A stretch of DNA of 43,426 nucleotides from Vulcanimicrobiota bacterium (GTDB lineage Bacteria > Vulcanimicrobiota > Vulcanimicrobiia > Vulcanimicrobiales > Vulcanimicrobiaceae). Positions 14,128-22,893 of the stretch are shown piece by piece. Where the stretch lies: assembly GCA_028287565.1 (NCBI GenBank), contig JAQBPK010000216.1:1-43426 (forward strand). Direction: 5' to 3'. Below the pieces are notes generated by a model. That model was not told where the DNA came from and did not search any database. It saw only the letters and a program-made list of their open reading frames with translations. Made by a program: the position numbers and the translations under genes. Positions within the stretch are counted from its first letter, which is position 1; the number at the start of each line of letters is the position of its first letter.

Positions 14128-17100
14128 ATGTGGTTGACGCGCTTTGCTGTCCGGCAGCCGACGATCGTCACGCTCTTCTTCCTGGCCATCGCGCTGTTCG
14201 GGGCCATCGGCTATTTGTCGATGGGCAAGAACATCGTGCCCAACATCAACATCCCGATCGTGACGGTGTCGGCGAGCTATCCGGGGGCGAGCGCCGGCGA
14301 GATCGAGCGGCTTGTCGTGCGCCCGATCGAGGACCAGGTCCAGTCGATCCGCCACCTCGACAAGGTCAACGCCACCGCGGTCGACGGCGGCACCACCATC
14401 ATCGCGCAGTTCAAGCTCGGCACCGACGTCGACGTCGCCGCGAACGACGTCACGCAGGCGGTGAACGCCGCGCGCTCCACGCTTCCGTCCGACCTCGATC
14501 CGCCGGTGATCGGCAAGGTCGACGTGGCCGCTCAGCCGATCGTCGTCGAAGCGATTACGTCGAAGAGCCTGCGGCCCGCCGAGCTGTCGAATCTCGTCGT
14601 GAACGAGATCGAGCCCGCGCTCAAAGGCGTCAAGGGCGTCGGCAGCGTGCAAGTCGCCGGCGACTACCCGCGCCAGTTCTACGTCGAGCCCGATCCCGGC
14701 AAGCTGCTCGCGATGCACATGACGATGCTCGACGTCAACAATGCGGTGTCGCAAGGCAACGTCAGCATGCCGGGCGGCCGCCTCGACCAGCCGGCGCGCG
14801 AGGCGACGATCGGCGTGCGCGCGGACATCACGAGCGCCACGCAGCTCGCGGAATTGCCGCTGACGTCACCGGGCGTCTCGATGAGCCAGGCGCGCGTCGG
14901 CGACGTCGCCCGCATCGTCGACGGCTACGCCGACCACCGCCTCATCTCGACCGTCGGCAACCGCGACTCCGTGCTCGTGTACGTCGCGCGCGATTCCGAC
15001 AGCGACACCGTGAACACCACGAAGGCGATCCGCGGCGCGTTCAAAGATCTCGGTAGAAAATATCCCGCGCTGGCGTTCCAGGAAGTGGGCTCCGACAACG
15101 AGTTCACGATGCAGTCCATCAACGGCGTGCTGCAAAATCTCGGCGAAGGAATCGTGCTCACTGCCATCGTGCTGCTGCTGTTTCTGCACGTATGGCGCAG
15201 CGCGGTCGTCGTGCTCATCGCCATCCCGGCGTCGCTGCTGGCGACGTTCTTCCTCGTGTGGATGCTCGGCTTCACCATCGACGTGCTCTCGCTCATGGGC
15301 CTCTCGCTGACGATCGGAATTCTCGTCGACGACTCGATCGTGGTCATCGAGAACATCACCCGGCACCGCGAGCTGGGCAAGAACGCCGAGGACGCGGCGA
15401 TCGCGGGACGCTCGGAGATCGGCGGTGCCGCGGTCGCGATCACGCTGGTCGACGTCGTCGTGTTCGCGCCGATCGCGTTCATGTCGGGGATCATCGGTCA
15501 GTACATGAAAGAGTTCGGCCTGGTCATCGTCTGCGCGACGCTGTTCTCGCTGCTCGTGTCGTTCACGCTCACGCCGCTGCTCGCCGCGAAGTGGGCGCTC
15601 GTGCACCGGCCGCGCCCCGTGTCGAACCGCAATCCGCTCGGCCGCGTGATCGGCGCGTTCCTGCGCTGGTTCGAGTGGGTCAAAGTCGGTTATCACGATT
15701 ACTGGCTGATGCGCGCGCTGAAGCGTCCGGCGCTCGTGTTCTTCGGTTCGTTCGCGCTCGTTATCGGCGCGATCGGCCTGCTGTTCGTGCCGTTAGCCGG
15801 CGGGCCGACGGTGATTCCCGGCGAGTTCCAGCCGTACACGGAGTGGGGCCTCGCGGTCGTGACCGTGCAATATCCGGCCGGCACGCCGATCGGCGTAACG
15901 ACGGCTTCCGTGCAGCGGCTCACCCGCGAGTTCGAGAAGATGCGGGGCGTGCGCTCCGTCTCGGCCACGGTGGGGCGCGGAAGCAACGGGTTCAGCGACG
16001 TCATCGGCGGCCACATGGCGCAGCTGCGCGTGCATCTGCACGACGACCAGCGGCACGAGGAGCACAACATCGTCGCCGCGGCCGAACGGCTCGGCTACCT
16101 GGCGCCGGGCGCGCACCTGAGCGCGGTCGGCGCGCAGAACGCGGGCTCGCCGCCGATCACGTACACCGTCAACGGCCCGCCGCAAGAGCGCGACGCGTTC
16201 GCCGCCAAGCTCGCCGCGTTCATCGCGAAGAACCCCGCGGCGCAAGACGTCGAGACCAGCAACAGCATTGCCGGACCGCGGCTCGAGATTCGGATCGACC
16301 GTGGAAGAGCCGCGCAGCTCGGCGTGTCGCCGCAGGACGTGGCGAGCACCGGACGCGCCGCCGTCGGCGGCATCATCTCGACCAAAGTTCGCATGCCGGA
16401 AGGTTTGGTCTACACGATCCTGAGGCTGCCGCAGCCGCAGCGCGGCGATCTGCGCGCGCTCCAGAACTTGCAGGTGCGCACCGCCGAGGGCGGCCTCGTG
16501 CCGATGTCGAGCGTCGCGTCGTTCACGTGGACCGAGGAGCCGCCGCTGATCGAGCGGCAGGACCGCCATCGCATCGTTCGCGTCTACGCGAACTCCGCGA
16601 ACGGCGCGCCGATCGGCCTCGTCACGCAGAAAGTCGACGAACGGATCGCGACGCCGGGATTCGTCCCGGCGGGCGTCACGGTCTCGACGTCGAGCGACAG
16701 CGACGCCGGCCTGTTCGGCGACGCGATCGCGAAGCTCGGGCTCGCGCTGCTCACGTCGTTCCTGCTGATCTACATGCTGCTCGTCGTGCTGTACCGCGCA
16801 TACCTCGCGCCGCTCGTCATCATGTTCAGCGTGCCGGTCGCGATCGTCGGAGCGTTCGGGATACTCGCGATCTGCAACGCGCTCCACGCGGTGTTCCCCG
16901 ACGTGCGCTTCTTGCAAGGCCAGTCGCTGAACCTGTTCTCCATGCTCGGGCTCGTCATGCTGGTCGGGCTCGTCGCGAAGAACGGCATCCTGCTCGTCGA
17001 CTACGCCAATACGCTGCGCGCCAAGGGCATGCCGCTGGTGGAGGCAATCCGCGAGTCCGCGACGATCCGCTTCCGGCCGATCGTCATGACGACGCTGGCG

Positions 17101-17349
17101 ATGATCGCCGGCATGATGCCGCTCGCGCTCGGCATCACCGAAGGCGCCGAGTTCCGCAAGTCGATGGGCACGGTGATCATCGGCGGCCTCACGAGCTCGC
17201 TGTTCCTCACGCTGTTCCTCGTGCCGGTCGTGTACGTGTGGATCATGGGACGCGTCGACCGCGCGGCGCAACGGCGCCTCGCGCGTAAGCTGCTCACGCT
17301 CGATGACGAGGAGCCGTCGCAGGCTAGTAGCCCCCTCGCGCCGGCGTAG
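14128..17349 (+). CDS. RND family efflux transporter (HAE1/AcrB-like inner-membrane pump)
   Basis: This 1073-aa proton-driven inner-membrane pump of the AcrB/MdtB superfamily has two repeated halves, each one membrane helix, a large periplasmic domain and five more helices. Seen are the N-terminal FAVRQPTIVTLFFLAI, the helix-4 proton relay GILVDDSIVVIENI with paired Asp, and in the second half GLVAKNGILLVDYAN with the relay Lys, all intact. The length is normal for the family. No membrane-fusion or outer-membrane partner gene is adjacent, so it is an orphan pump that must share partners or act differently. Its 3' end overlaps the convergent lipid desaturase gene by 26 bp. Substrate is not readable. 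Confidence 0.94.
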   Translation: MWLTRFAVRQPTIVTLFFLAIALFGAIGYLSMGKNIVPNINIPIVTVSASYPGASAGEIERLVVRPIEDQVQSIRHLDKVNATAVDGGTTIIAQFKLGTDVDVAANDVTQAVNAARSTLPSDLDPPVIGKVDVAAQPIVVEAITSKSLRPAELSNLVVNEIEPALKGVKGVGSVQVAGDYPRQFYVEPDPGKLLAMHMTMLDVNNAVSQGNVSMPGGRLDQPAREATIGVRADITSATQLAELPLTSPGVSMSQARVGDVARIVDGYADHRLISTVGNRDSVLVYVARDSDSDTVNTTKAIRGAFKDLGRKYPALAFQEVGSDNEFTMQSINGVLQNLGEGIVLTAIVLLLFLHVWRSAVVVLIAIPASLLATFFLVWMLGFTIDVLSLMGLSLTIGILVDDSIVVIENITRHRELGKNAEDAAIAGRSEIGGAAVAITLVDVVVFAPIAFMSGIIGQYMKEFGLVIVCATLFSLLVSFTLTPLLAAKWALVHRPRPVSNRNPLGRVIGAFLRWFEWVKVGYHDYWLMRALKRPALVFFGSFALVIGAIGLLFVPLAGGPTVIPGEFQPYTEWGLAVVTVQYPAGTPIGVTTASVQRLTREFEKMRGVRSVSATVGRGSNGFSDVIGGHMAQLRVHLHDDQRHEEHNIVAAAERLGYLAPGAHLSAVGAQNAGSPPITYTVNGPPQERDAFAAKLAAFIAKNPAAQDVETSNSIAGPRLEIRIDRGRAAQLGVSPQDVASTGRAAVGGIISTKVRMPEGLVYTILRLPQPQRGDLRALQNLQVRTAEGGLVPMSSVASFTWTEEPPLIERQDRHRIVRVYANSANGAPIGLVTQKVDERIATPGFVPAGVTVSTSSDSDAGLFGDAIAKLGLALLTSFLLIYMLLVVLYRAYLAPLVIMFSVPVAIVGAFGILAICNALHAVFPDVRFLQGQSLNLFSMLGLVMLVGLVAKNGILLVDYANTLRAKGMPLVEAIRESATIRFRPIVMTTLAMIAGMMPLALGITEGAEFRKSMGTVIIGGLTSSLFLTLFLVPVVYVWIMGRVDRAAQRRLARKLLTLDDEEPSQASSPLAPA

Positions 17350-17893
17350 CGCGCTGCACGGTCGCGCCGCACTGCACGAACAACCACTCCAGCCCGCGCC
17401 AGAACATGATCCGGTCGAGCACTGGGTTCAGGAAGTTCGTGATCGTGCAGAACCGGCTCGCGTAGGGGCGCTTGTGGTGCTGCGCGTGGTGCGCCGTCGA
17501 CTGCAAGATCCCGAGCCGCTGCAGCGTCGCGACCCAGCGCGGCGGGTTCGCGCTGTGCGCCCACAGATGAACCTGGTTCGCCTGCGACGCGAACGCCACG
17601 ATCAGGTACGCTTCCCACGCGTGCACGCCGCACAGCGCCATCACGCACGCGGCGACCGACGCCAGCACGATGCAGACGCGATTCGTCGCCCAGTAGTCGC
17701 CGGCGCGAATCAAACCCGGTTTACGATGGTGCTCGATGTTGTCGCGCACGATGTACTGATCGAGCAGCTTCGAGCGCCCGGGCGCGGTCCACGTGTCCTC
17801 GGCCCAGTGGAGCACGCCGGACAACAGATCGACGACGAGCAGGCATTCGACGGCGTAGGCGATGTCGAGCACGACGGTTGGAAGGGCGTTCAC
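17324..17893 (-). CDS. CarF/TMEM189-type lipid desaturase (plasmanylethanolamine desaturase family)
   Basis: This 189-aa membrane protein of the lipid desaturase family (PF10520) includes Myxococcus CarF and animal TMEM189/PEDS1, which introduce the vinyl-ether bond of plasmalogens. The spread of histidines that holds the di-iron centre is present: H29 in VLHWAEDTW, H55-H56 in NIEHHRKPG, H109 and H113 in QVHLWAHS, and H135-H136 and H139-H140 in STAHHAQHHKRPY. Membrane segments lie around 6-28 and 71-103. The GTG start has GAGG 7 bases before it. It is convergent with, and overlaps, the RND pump gene. By homology the product should act on ether phospholipids, but no alkylglycerol-phosphate synthase gene is in the window, so the actual substrate is open. 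Confidence 0.85.
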   Translation of the reverse strand: MNALPTVVLDIAYAVECLLVVDLLSGVLHWAEDTWTAPGRSKLLDQYIVRDNIEHHRKPGLIRAGDYWATNRVCIVLASVAACVMALCGVHAWEAYLIVAFASQANQVHLWAHSANPPRWVATLQRLGILQSTAHHAQHHKRPYASRFCTITNFLNPVLDRIMFWRGLEWLFVQCGATVQRATPARGGY

Positions 17894-18028
17894 CGAAAAA
17901 CCTCACGGAAAGTGCGATGCACCCACTGTAGGCCGGCGCGCGCCGCAGAACGTCCGTAGAACTACGGAACCCGCTCGAAAGGACTGCGCACGGCCCGCGG
18001 AGGAGCCGCGCGGCATGAGAGATCGTAT

Positions 18029-19144
18029 ATGAGCCGCGTACGCGTGCTGGTCGGCACCCGCAAGGGTGCGTTCGTGCTTGAGTCGGACGGCAAGCGGCAG
18101 CAGTGGGACGTGAGCGGGCCGCATTTCGGAGGTTGGGAAATCTACCATCTCAAGGGATCGCTTGCGGATCCCAACCGCCTGTACGCGGCCCAGAGCTCGA
18201 GCTGGTTCGGGCAAATAATCCAGCGTTCCGAGGACGGCGGCAAGACGTGGTCGCCGGTCGGCAACAAGTTCGCGTACGACGGCGTTCCCGGCACGCACCA
18301 GTGGTACGACGGCACGCCGCACCCGTGGGAGTTCGAGCGCGTGTGGCATCTCGAACCGTCGCTCACCGATCCCGACACCGTGTACGCGGGCGTCGAGGAC
18401 GCAGCACTGTTCAAGACCACGGACGGCGGGCAGAACTGGCACGAGCTCTCCGGCCTGCGCGAGCACGGAACGGGCTCGTCATGGTCGCCCGGCGCGGGCG
18501 GAATGTGCTTGCACACGATCATCCTCGATCCGAGCAACGACACGCGCATCTTCGTCGCCATCTCGGCAGCGGGTGCGTTCCGCTCGGACGACGCCGGCGT
18601 TTCATGGATGCCGATCAACAAAGGGCTGCGTTCCGAGCAGCTCCCCGACCAAGACGCGGAGGTGGGGCACTGCGTGCACCGCATCGCGATGCACCCGTCG
18701 CGGCCGCAGACGCTGTTCATGCAGAAGCACTGGGACGTTTTGCGCACCGACGACGCGGGCGACTCGTGGCGCGAGATCAGCGGCAACTTGCCGAGCGACT
18801 TCGGCTTCCCGATCGACGTGCACGCGCACGAGCCCGACACCGTGTACGTCATCCCGATCAAGAGCGACTCCGAGCATTTCGTGCCCGACGCGAAGCTGCG
18901 CGTCTACCGCAGCCGCGGCGGCGGCGACGAGTGGGAAGCGCTCACCCAAGGCCTGCCGCAAAGCGACTGCTACGTGAACGTGCTGCGCGACGCGATGGCC
19001 GTCGACTCGCTCGACTCGTGCGGGATCTATTTCGGCACGACCGGCGGCCAGGTGTACGCATCGGCAGATGCGGGCGACAGCTGGGCGCCGATCGTGCGCG
19101 ACCTTCCCGGCGTGCTGTCGGTGGAAGTCCAGACGCTGCCATGA
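18029..19144 (+). CDS. Beta-propeller (BNR/sialidase-like repeat) protein
   Basis: This 371-aa cytoplasmic-looking protein (no signal peptide) is built of sialidase/VPS10-type propeller blades. Asp-box-like repeats are visible as [34 protein letters not shown] and SADAGDSW, roughly every 40-70 residues. The N-terminal [12 protein letters not shown] and [12 protein letters not shown] are typical of bacterial proteins annotated 'exo-alpha-sialidase' or 'WD40/YVTN/BNR-like'. The true sialidase Arg triad and FRIP motif are not seen, so glycosidase activity is doubtful. It is coupled by ATGA overlap to a MoaD/ThiS-like gene, which suggests a shared role in sulfur-carrier or ubiquitin-like chemistry. 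Confidence 0.85.
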   Translation: MSRVRVLVGTRKGAFVLESDGKRQQWDVSGPHFGGWEIYHLKGSLADPNRLYAAQSSSWFGQIIQRSEDGGKTWSPVGNKFAYDGVPGTHQWYDGTPHPWEFERVWHLEPSLTDPDTVYAGVEDAALFKTTDGGQNWHELSGLREHGTGSSWSPGAGGMCLHTIILDPSNDTRIFVAISAAGAFRSDDAGVSWMPINKGLRSEQLPDQDAEVGHCVHRIAMHPSRPQTLFMQKHWDVLRTDDAGDSWREISGNLPSDFGFPIDVHAHEPDTVYVIPIKSDSEHFVPDAKLRVYRSRGGGDEWEALTQGLPQSDCYVNVLRDAMAVDSLDSCGIYFGTTGGQVYASADAGDSWAPIVRDLPGVLSVEVQTLP

Positions 19145-19437
19145 TCCGCGTCGTGCTGCCGGCGCATCTGCGCACGCTGACGCGCGCGGGCGGCGAGGTG
19201 AGCGTGGAAGTCGAGGGCCGGCCCACGCAGCGCTCGGTCCTCGACGCGCTCGAAGCGCTTTATCCCGTGCTGCGCGGAACGATCCGCGACCACGTCACGC
19301 AGAAGCGCCGCCCGTTCGTGCGGTTCTTCGCGTGCGAGCGCGACCTCTCGCACGAGCTGCCCGACGCACCGCTCCCGGACCCGGTCGCGACCGGCGCCGA
19401 GCCGCTGCTCGTGGTCGGAGCGATGGCGGGCGGTTAG
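19141..19437 (+). CDS. MoaD/ThiS-like ubiquitin-fold sulfur-carrier protein
   Basis: This 98-aa protein of the MoaD/ThiS family has a beta-grasp fold and a C-terminal Gly-Gly that is adenylated and thiocarboxylated in family members. It opens [13 protein letters not shown], has [15 protein letters not shown] (about 34-48) and ends VVGAMAGG with the diglycine exactly at the C-terminus. It starts in the ATGA overlap with the propeller gene. No moaE, thiG or ThiF-like E1 gene is in the window, so the partner that charges it is unknown. Directly after its TAG the same reading frame encodes a second, diverged copy of the tail (ending ASLAGG, then TAG at 19477-19479). Confidence 0.85.
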   Translation: MIRVVLPAHLRTLTRAGGEVSVEVEGRPTQRSVLDALEALYPVLRGTIRDHVTQKRRPFVRFFACERDLSHELPDAPLPDPVATGAEPLLVVGAMAGG

Positions 19438-19479
19438 CTCACGCCGCTGTTCGTTATCGCGTCGCTGGCCGGCGGTTAG
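19402..19479 (+). repeat. Tandem imperfect duplication of the MoaD/ThiS tail and stop
   Basis: Units 19402-19437 and 19444-19479 are each 36 nt, begin CCGCTG and end GGCGGTTAG, and differ at about ten positions. Both encode PL-x-V-x-x-x-x-AGG-stop in the same frame, separated by the first TAG and two codons (Leu, Thr). The second unit is untranslated unless the TAG is read through. Confidence 0.7.
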
Positions 19480-19480
19480 G

Positions 19481-20770
19481 TCAAGGAGACGACGGCGAAC
19501 CGCCGGCGATCGCGTCCGCGCACGCCGCGGCGCGCTCGAGCAGCAGCGTGCGCTCGCGCGCGTTGCGCGTGAGCGACGCGGCGCGCTCGAACTCCGCGCG
19601 CGCTTCGGCGAAGCGCTCCAGCTTCGCGAGAAAGTCGCCGCGCACGCTCGGCAGCAGGTGGTACGCCGCGAGCGACGGCTCGGACGTGAGCGTGTCGACG
19701 ACCTCCAGCCCTGCAGCCGGCCCGAACGCCATCGCGAGCGCGACGGCACGGTTTAACTCGACGACCGGCGACGGCGCGAGTTGCGCGAGCGCGTCGTACA
19801 GCGCCGCGATGCCCGCCCAATCCGTCTCTTCGAACGTGCGCGCTCGCGCGTGGCACGCCGCGATCGCCGCCTGCAGCGCGTACGGGCCGAGCGCGCCGCC
19901 GATCTTCTCCGCGCGTTCCAGCGCCGCGAAACCGCGGCGGATGAGCATGCGGTCCCAGCGCGCGCGGTCTTGATCCGATAAGCGGACCGGTTCGCCCGAC
20001 GGTCCCATGCGCGCGCGCGTTCGCGACGCCTGGATTTCCATCAGCGCGACGAGGCCGTGCACCTCGGGCTCGCCGGCAACCAGTTCGGCGAGGATACGGC
20101 CCAGGCGCAGCGCGTCTTCGCACAGCGCCGGCCGCATCCAGTCGTCGCCGGCCGTTGCCGAGTAGCCCTCGTTGAACACGAGATAGATGACCTCGAGCAC
20201 CGCCGACAAGCGCGCGGCGAGCTCGTTGCGGCGCGGAACTTCGAACGGTACGCGCGCTTCGGCCAGCGTGCGTTTCGCCCGCACGATGCGCTGCGCGACG
20301 GTCGGCTCCGGAACGAGGAACGCGCGCGCGATCTCATCGGTCGTCAGACCGCCGAGCAGCCGCAGCGTGAGCGCGACGCGCGCGTCCATCGAAAGCACCG
20401 GATGGCACGCGACGAACACCAGCCGCAGCAGATCGTCGCCGATGTCGTCGTCGATCGCGGCGTCGATTTGCGCTGCTGCGAGCTCGTGCTCGCGCTCGAT
20501 GTCGTGCGCGAGCTCTTCGTGCTTGCGCTCGAGCCGTTTGCCGCGGCGCAGCGCGTCGATCGCGCGGTGCTTCGCGGTGGCCATCAGCCAGGCGCCCGGA
20601 TTGTCCGGGATGCCCGACTGCGGCCACCGCTCCAGCGCCGCGACCAGCGCGTCCTGCGCGAGCTCCTCCGCAAGGCCGACGTCGCGCACGATGCGCGCGA
20701 GGCCCGCGATCAGCTTGGCCGACTCGATCCGCCAGACCGCATCGATCGCGCGATGCGCATCGGACGCCAT
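19481..20770 (-). CDS. ECF sigma factor, ECF42 type with long C-terminal extension
   Basis: This 429-aa RNA polymerase sigma factor has region 2 near the N-terminus (AEELAQDALVAALERWP, then NPGAWLMATAKHRAIDALRR) and region 4 at about 150-190 (RLLGGLTTDEIARAFLVPE, VAQRIVRAKRTL). A C-terminal extension of more than 200 residues, TPR-like in pattern, carries the conserved VLEVIYLVFNEGYSA. This is the ECF42 layout, in which the C-terminal domain replaces an anti-sigma factor. The partner gene, a DGPF protein, lies 21 bp upstream in the same operon, as in other ECF42 systems. Start chosen at ATG 20770; a GTG at 20773 directly precedes it. Confidence 0.92.
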   Translation of the reverse strand: MASDAHRAIDAVWRIESAKLIAGLARIVRDVGLAEELAQDALVAALERWPQSGIPDNPGAWLMATAKHRAIDALRRGKRLERKHEELAHDIEREHELAAAQIDAAIDDDIGDDLLRLVFVACHPVLSMDARVALTLRLLGGLTTDEIARAFLVPEPTVAQRIVRAKRTLAEARVPFEVPRRNELAARLSAVLEVIYLVFNEGYSATAGDDWMRPALCEDALRLGRILAELVAGEPEVHGLVALMEIQASRTRARMGPSGEPVRLSDQDRARWDRMLIRRGFAALERAEKIGGALGPYALQAAIAACHARARTFEETDWAGIAALYDALAQLAPSPVVELNRAVALAMAFGPAAGLEVVDTLTSEPSLAAYHLLPSVRGDFLAKLERFAEARAEFERAASLTRNARERTLLLERAAACADAIAGGSPSSP

Positions 20771-20791
20771 CACACCAACCGGCGAACGCGC

Positions 20792-21223
20792 CTACTGCTG
20801 GTCCGCGATGTTCTTGCGCAGGCGCTCTTCGGCGTCGCGCAGCTCGGGCGTGAGCTGGTCGCCGAAATCCTCGGCCTCGAACACCTGGCGAATCTCGAGC
20901 ACGGCGTCCTGGCCCTCACCGAACGGCGCCGGGCAGCGACGCGCCCATGCGATCGCCTCGTCCTTGGACTTCACCTGGATGAGCCAGAAGCCCGCGACCA
21001 GCTCCTTCGTCTCGGTGAACGGGCCGTCGATCACGCTGGTCTTGCCGCCGGAGAACCGCACGCGCGCGCCTTTCGAGCTCGGCTGAAGTCCCTCGCCGGC
21101 GAGCATGACGCCCGCCTTGACCATCTCTTCGTTGAACTTCCCCATCGCTTCGAGCAGCTCGGTGCTCGGTGGGATGCCCGCTTCGCTGTCCTGGTTGGCT
21201 TTCACGATCATCATGAACCGCAT
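20792..21223 (-). CDS. YCII/DGPF-domain protein, ECF42 partner
   Basis: This 143-aa cytoplasmic protein of the YCII-related (DGPF) family has the name motif DGPF at 66-69, within VIDGPFTETKELVAGFWLI. The N-terminus MRFMMIVKANQDSEAG is typical. DGPF proteins are encoded next to ECF42 sigma factors and are their usual targets; the reaction is not established. I chose ATG 21223 because AGAAGGAG lies 6 bases before it and runs into the ATG at 21229. An ECF42-type promoter is visible upstream (21297-21326), so the pair is probably autoregulated. Confidence 0.92.
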   Translation of the reverse strand: MRFMMIVKANQDSEAGIPPSTELLEAMGKFNEEMVKAGVMLAGEGLQPSSKGARVRFSGGKTSVIDGPFTETKELVAGFWLIQVKSKDEAIAWARRCPAPFGEGQDAVLEIRQVFEAEDFGDQLTPELRDAEERLRKNIADQQ

Positions 21224-21296
21224 CGTCATCTCTCCTTCTGCTTCGGTAGCGGGCTTCCGGGCCGTCTGAGCCGGCGGTGAGCCCCCGTTCTACCGT

Positions 21297-21326
21297 GACG
21301 ACGACCGGCGCTGGGCGAAATCGACA
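21297..21326 (-). promoter_or_regulatory. Putative ECF42-type promoter of the DGPF-sigma operon
   Basis: Read on the minus strand, TGTCGA (21326-21321) is followed after 17 bases by CGTC (21303-21300, then GTC). This matches the TGTCGA -35 and CG(A/T)C -10 consensus I recall for ECF42 sigma factors, at a normal spacing. It leaves a leader of roughly 70 nt before the DGPF start. Confidence 0.65.
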
Positions 21327-21332
21327 CGCGGC

Positions 21333-22751
21333 TCAAAAAGATTTTCGCGGGCCGGAACGCGCCGCCGGTGCGGGCGTCGGGTCCGTGAACAGCGGCGCGT
21401 TCGGCGAGCACCCGTCCGGGCTGCCGACGGGCGGCGTGTACGGCTGCGGCGGCGTCTGGCTCGCCCCGACCTCGAGCGGGTACCACGAGCCGCCGTCGGT
21501 CATCGTGACCGTCGTCGACATCCCGCTGGAACGCGCGGGCAGTTGATACGTCGTGATCCAGTACGGCTGCGACAGGCGCACGCAGCCGATCTCCTTGAGC
21601 TGGCCGTCGACGATGAACGTGCTGCGCACCGGTCCGCCGAGCGGCTTTTCGTAGAGATAGACGAGCGACGGCACGTCGGTGGGGTTGTTCAGCGCGAACG
21701 TGATCGTGTGCACGACGCCGTAGTCGCCATAGTCGCGCCCCGTGTCGGTGGGATCCAGATTGCGCGGCGTCGGCGTCTTCCCGCCGTATTGCACCGCGAC
21801 GTCGGGTCCGCCGGCCGTGTACGATCCCGCGAGCGCGCCGAAGGCGGTGAGGTCGAACACGCCGTGCCGCCGGTGTCCGTCGAACGGCACGCGCGGACCG
21901 CCCAGGTACGTCTCGGGCCGGCTGCCGGCCGGTGCCGATACGACCGACATGGTGACGGGACCGCCGTTCAGCACGTGCGCGTCGACTGCGCCCGCGACGA
22001 CTTCCGCCTGCAACAGCAGGCCGTGCCGGACGATGAACGGTTTGCCCGGCGCGACTTCGACCACGACGCCTTCGTTCGCCCGTTCGAACCGCAACAGGTC
22101 GCGCGACACGACGTGGCCTACGTTCATCACGTCGAGTTCCGGGCCGGCCCCGGAGCCGATGAGGTGCACGCGCGAGCGCACCGCGGCGGTCAGGATGACG
22201 TCGAGATTGCGCGGCAGGCCGATCGCCGAGTGATAGTAGTACAGCCGCGCCGCGCGGCCGATGCCGACGTCGCCGCGGAACACCAGCCCGTCGGTTTGCA
22301 GATACTCGGGATCGTCGCTGAGGAACAGCACGCTCGGCGCCGCTTGCCGCACGTCGACGCTGTTGAGCGTCACGGTCGTCACGCTCTGCACCGAAGCGCT
22401 CGCGCTATCGCCTTCGATCGTCACCGTCACGTTGACCGCCGCGCGCGAACCGGACGCGAGCGGAAATAGCGGCCAGGGCACGATCGGCCCGAAGCGCAGT
22501 GCCGAGCCGGGCCGAAGCGTCGGCCGGATCTCGCGGTCCAGCGCCGCGCGAATCTGCGCGTCGAGAACGTCCGCATCGGTTACGGGCGAGCCGGTGACGT
22601 CGAGCGATATGTTGGCGGGGATCACGCCGGCCGCCGGCAACGGCGCCGCGGGCGACGGGAACGGTGAGGGCGTCTCGACCGGCTGCGCCACGGCGGCGCG
22701 TCCGGCCAAAATAAAAACGATCGCGAGGATCGTGATAAGTCGTTTGCTCAC
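21333..22751 (-). CDS. Large secreted protein of unknown function
   Basis: This 472-aa exported protein has a signal peptide at about 1-22 (KRLITILAIVFILAGRAAVAQ, cut after AVA), then a Pro-rich linker (ETPSPFPSPAAPLPA). The rest is beta-rich with few charged helices: FLSDDPEYLQTDGLVFRGDV, ARLYYYHSAIGLPRNLDV and ARSSGMSTTVTMTDGGSWYPL are characteristic stretches. Cysteines are rare (two near the C-terminus). I do not recognise a family. The GTG at 22751 has AGGGA 4 bases upstream. It ends just upstream of the ECF42 promoter region, on the same strand. Confidence 0.75.
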   Translation of the reverse strand: MSKRLITILAIVFILAGRAAVAQPVETPSPFPSPAAPLPAAGVIPANISLDVTGSPVTDADVLDAQIRAALDREIRPTLRPGSALRFGPIVPWPLFPLASGSRAAVNVTVTIEGDSASASVQSVTTVTLNSVDVRQAAPSVLFLSDDPEYLQTDGLVFRGDVGIGRAARLYYYHSAIGLPRNLDVILTAAVRSRVHLIGSGAGPELDVMNVGHVVSRDLLRFERANEGVVVEVAPGKPFIVRHGLLLQAEVVAGAVDAHVLNGGPVTMSVVSAPAGSRPETYLGGPRVPFDGHRRHGVFDLTAFGALAGSYTAGGPDVAVQYGGKTPTPRNLDPTDTGRDYGDYGVVHTITFALNNPTDVPSLVYLYEKPLGGPVRSTFIVDGQLKEIGCVRLSQPYWITTYQLPARSSGMSTTVTMTDGGSWYPLEVGASQTPPQPYTPPVGSPDGCSPNAPLFTDPTPAPAARSGPRKSF

Positions 22752-22893
22752 TAGTCCCTGTGGTGCGGCGCGGAGCGGCGAAGACCGTGCCGTTCTCCGC
22801 TGAACGACGCCGCCCCAAGCGAGCGTCAGGCGCGCAAACGAACCGGCCCCGCCGCGCGTGCGACGGAGCCGGTACGATCAGGGAAGCGGTGCG

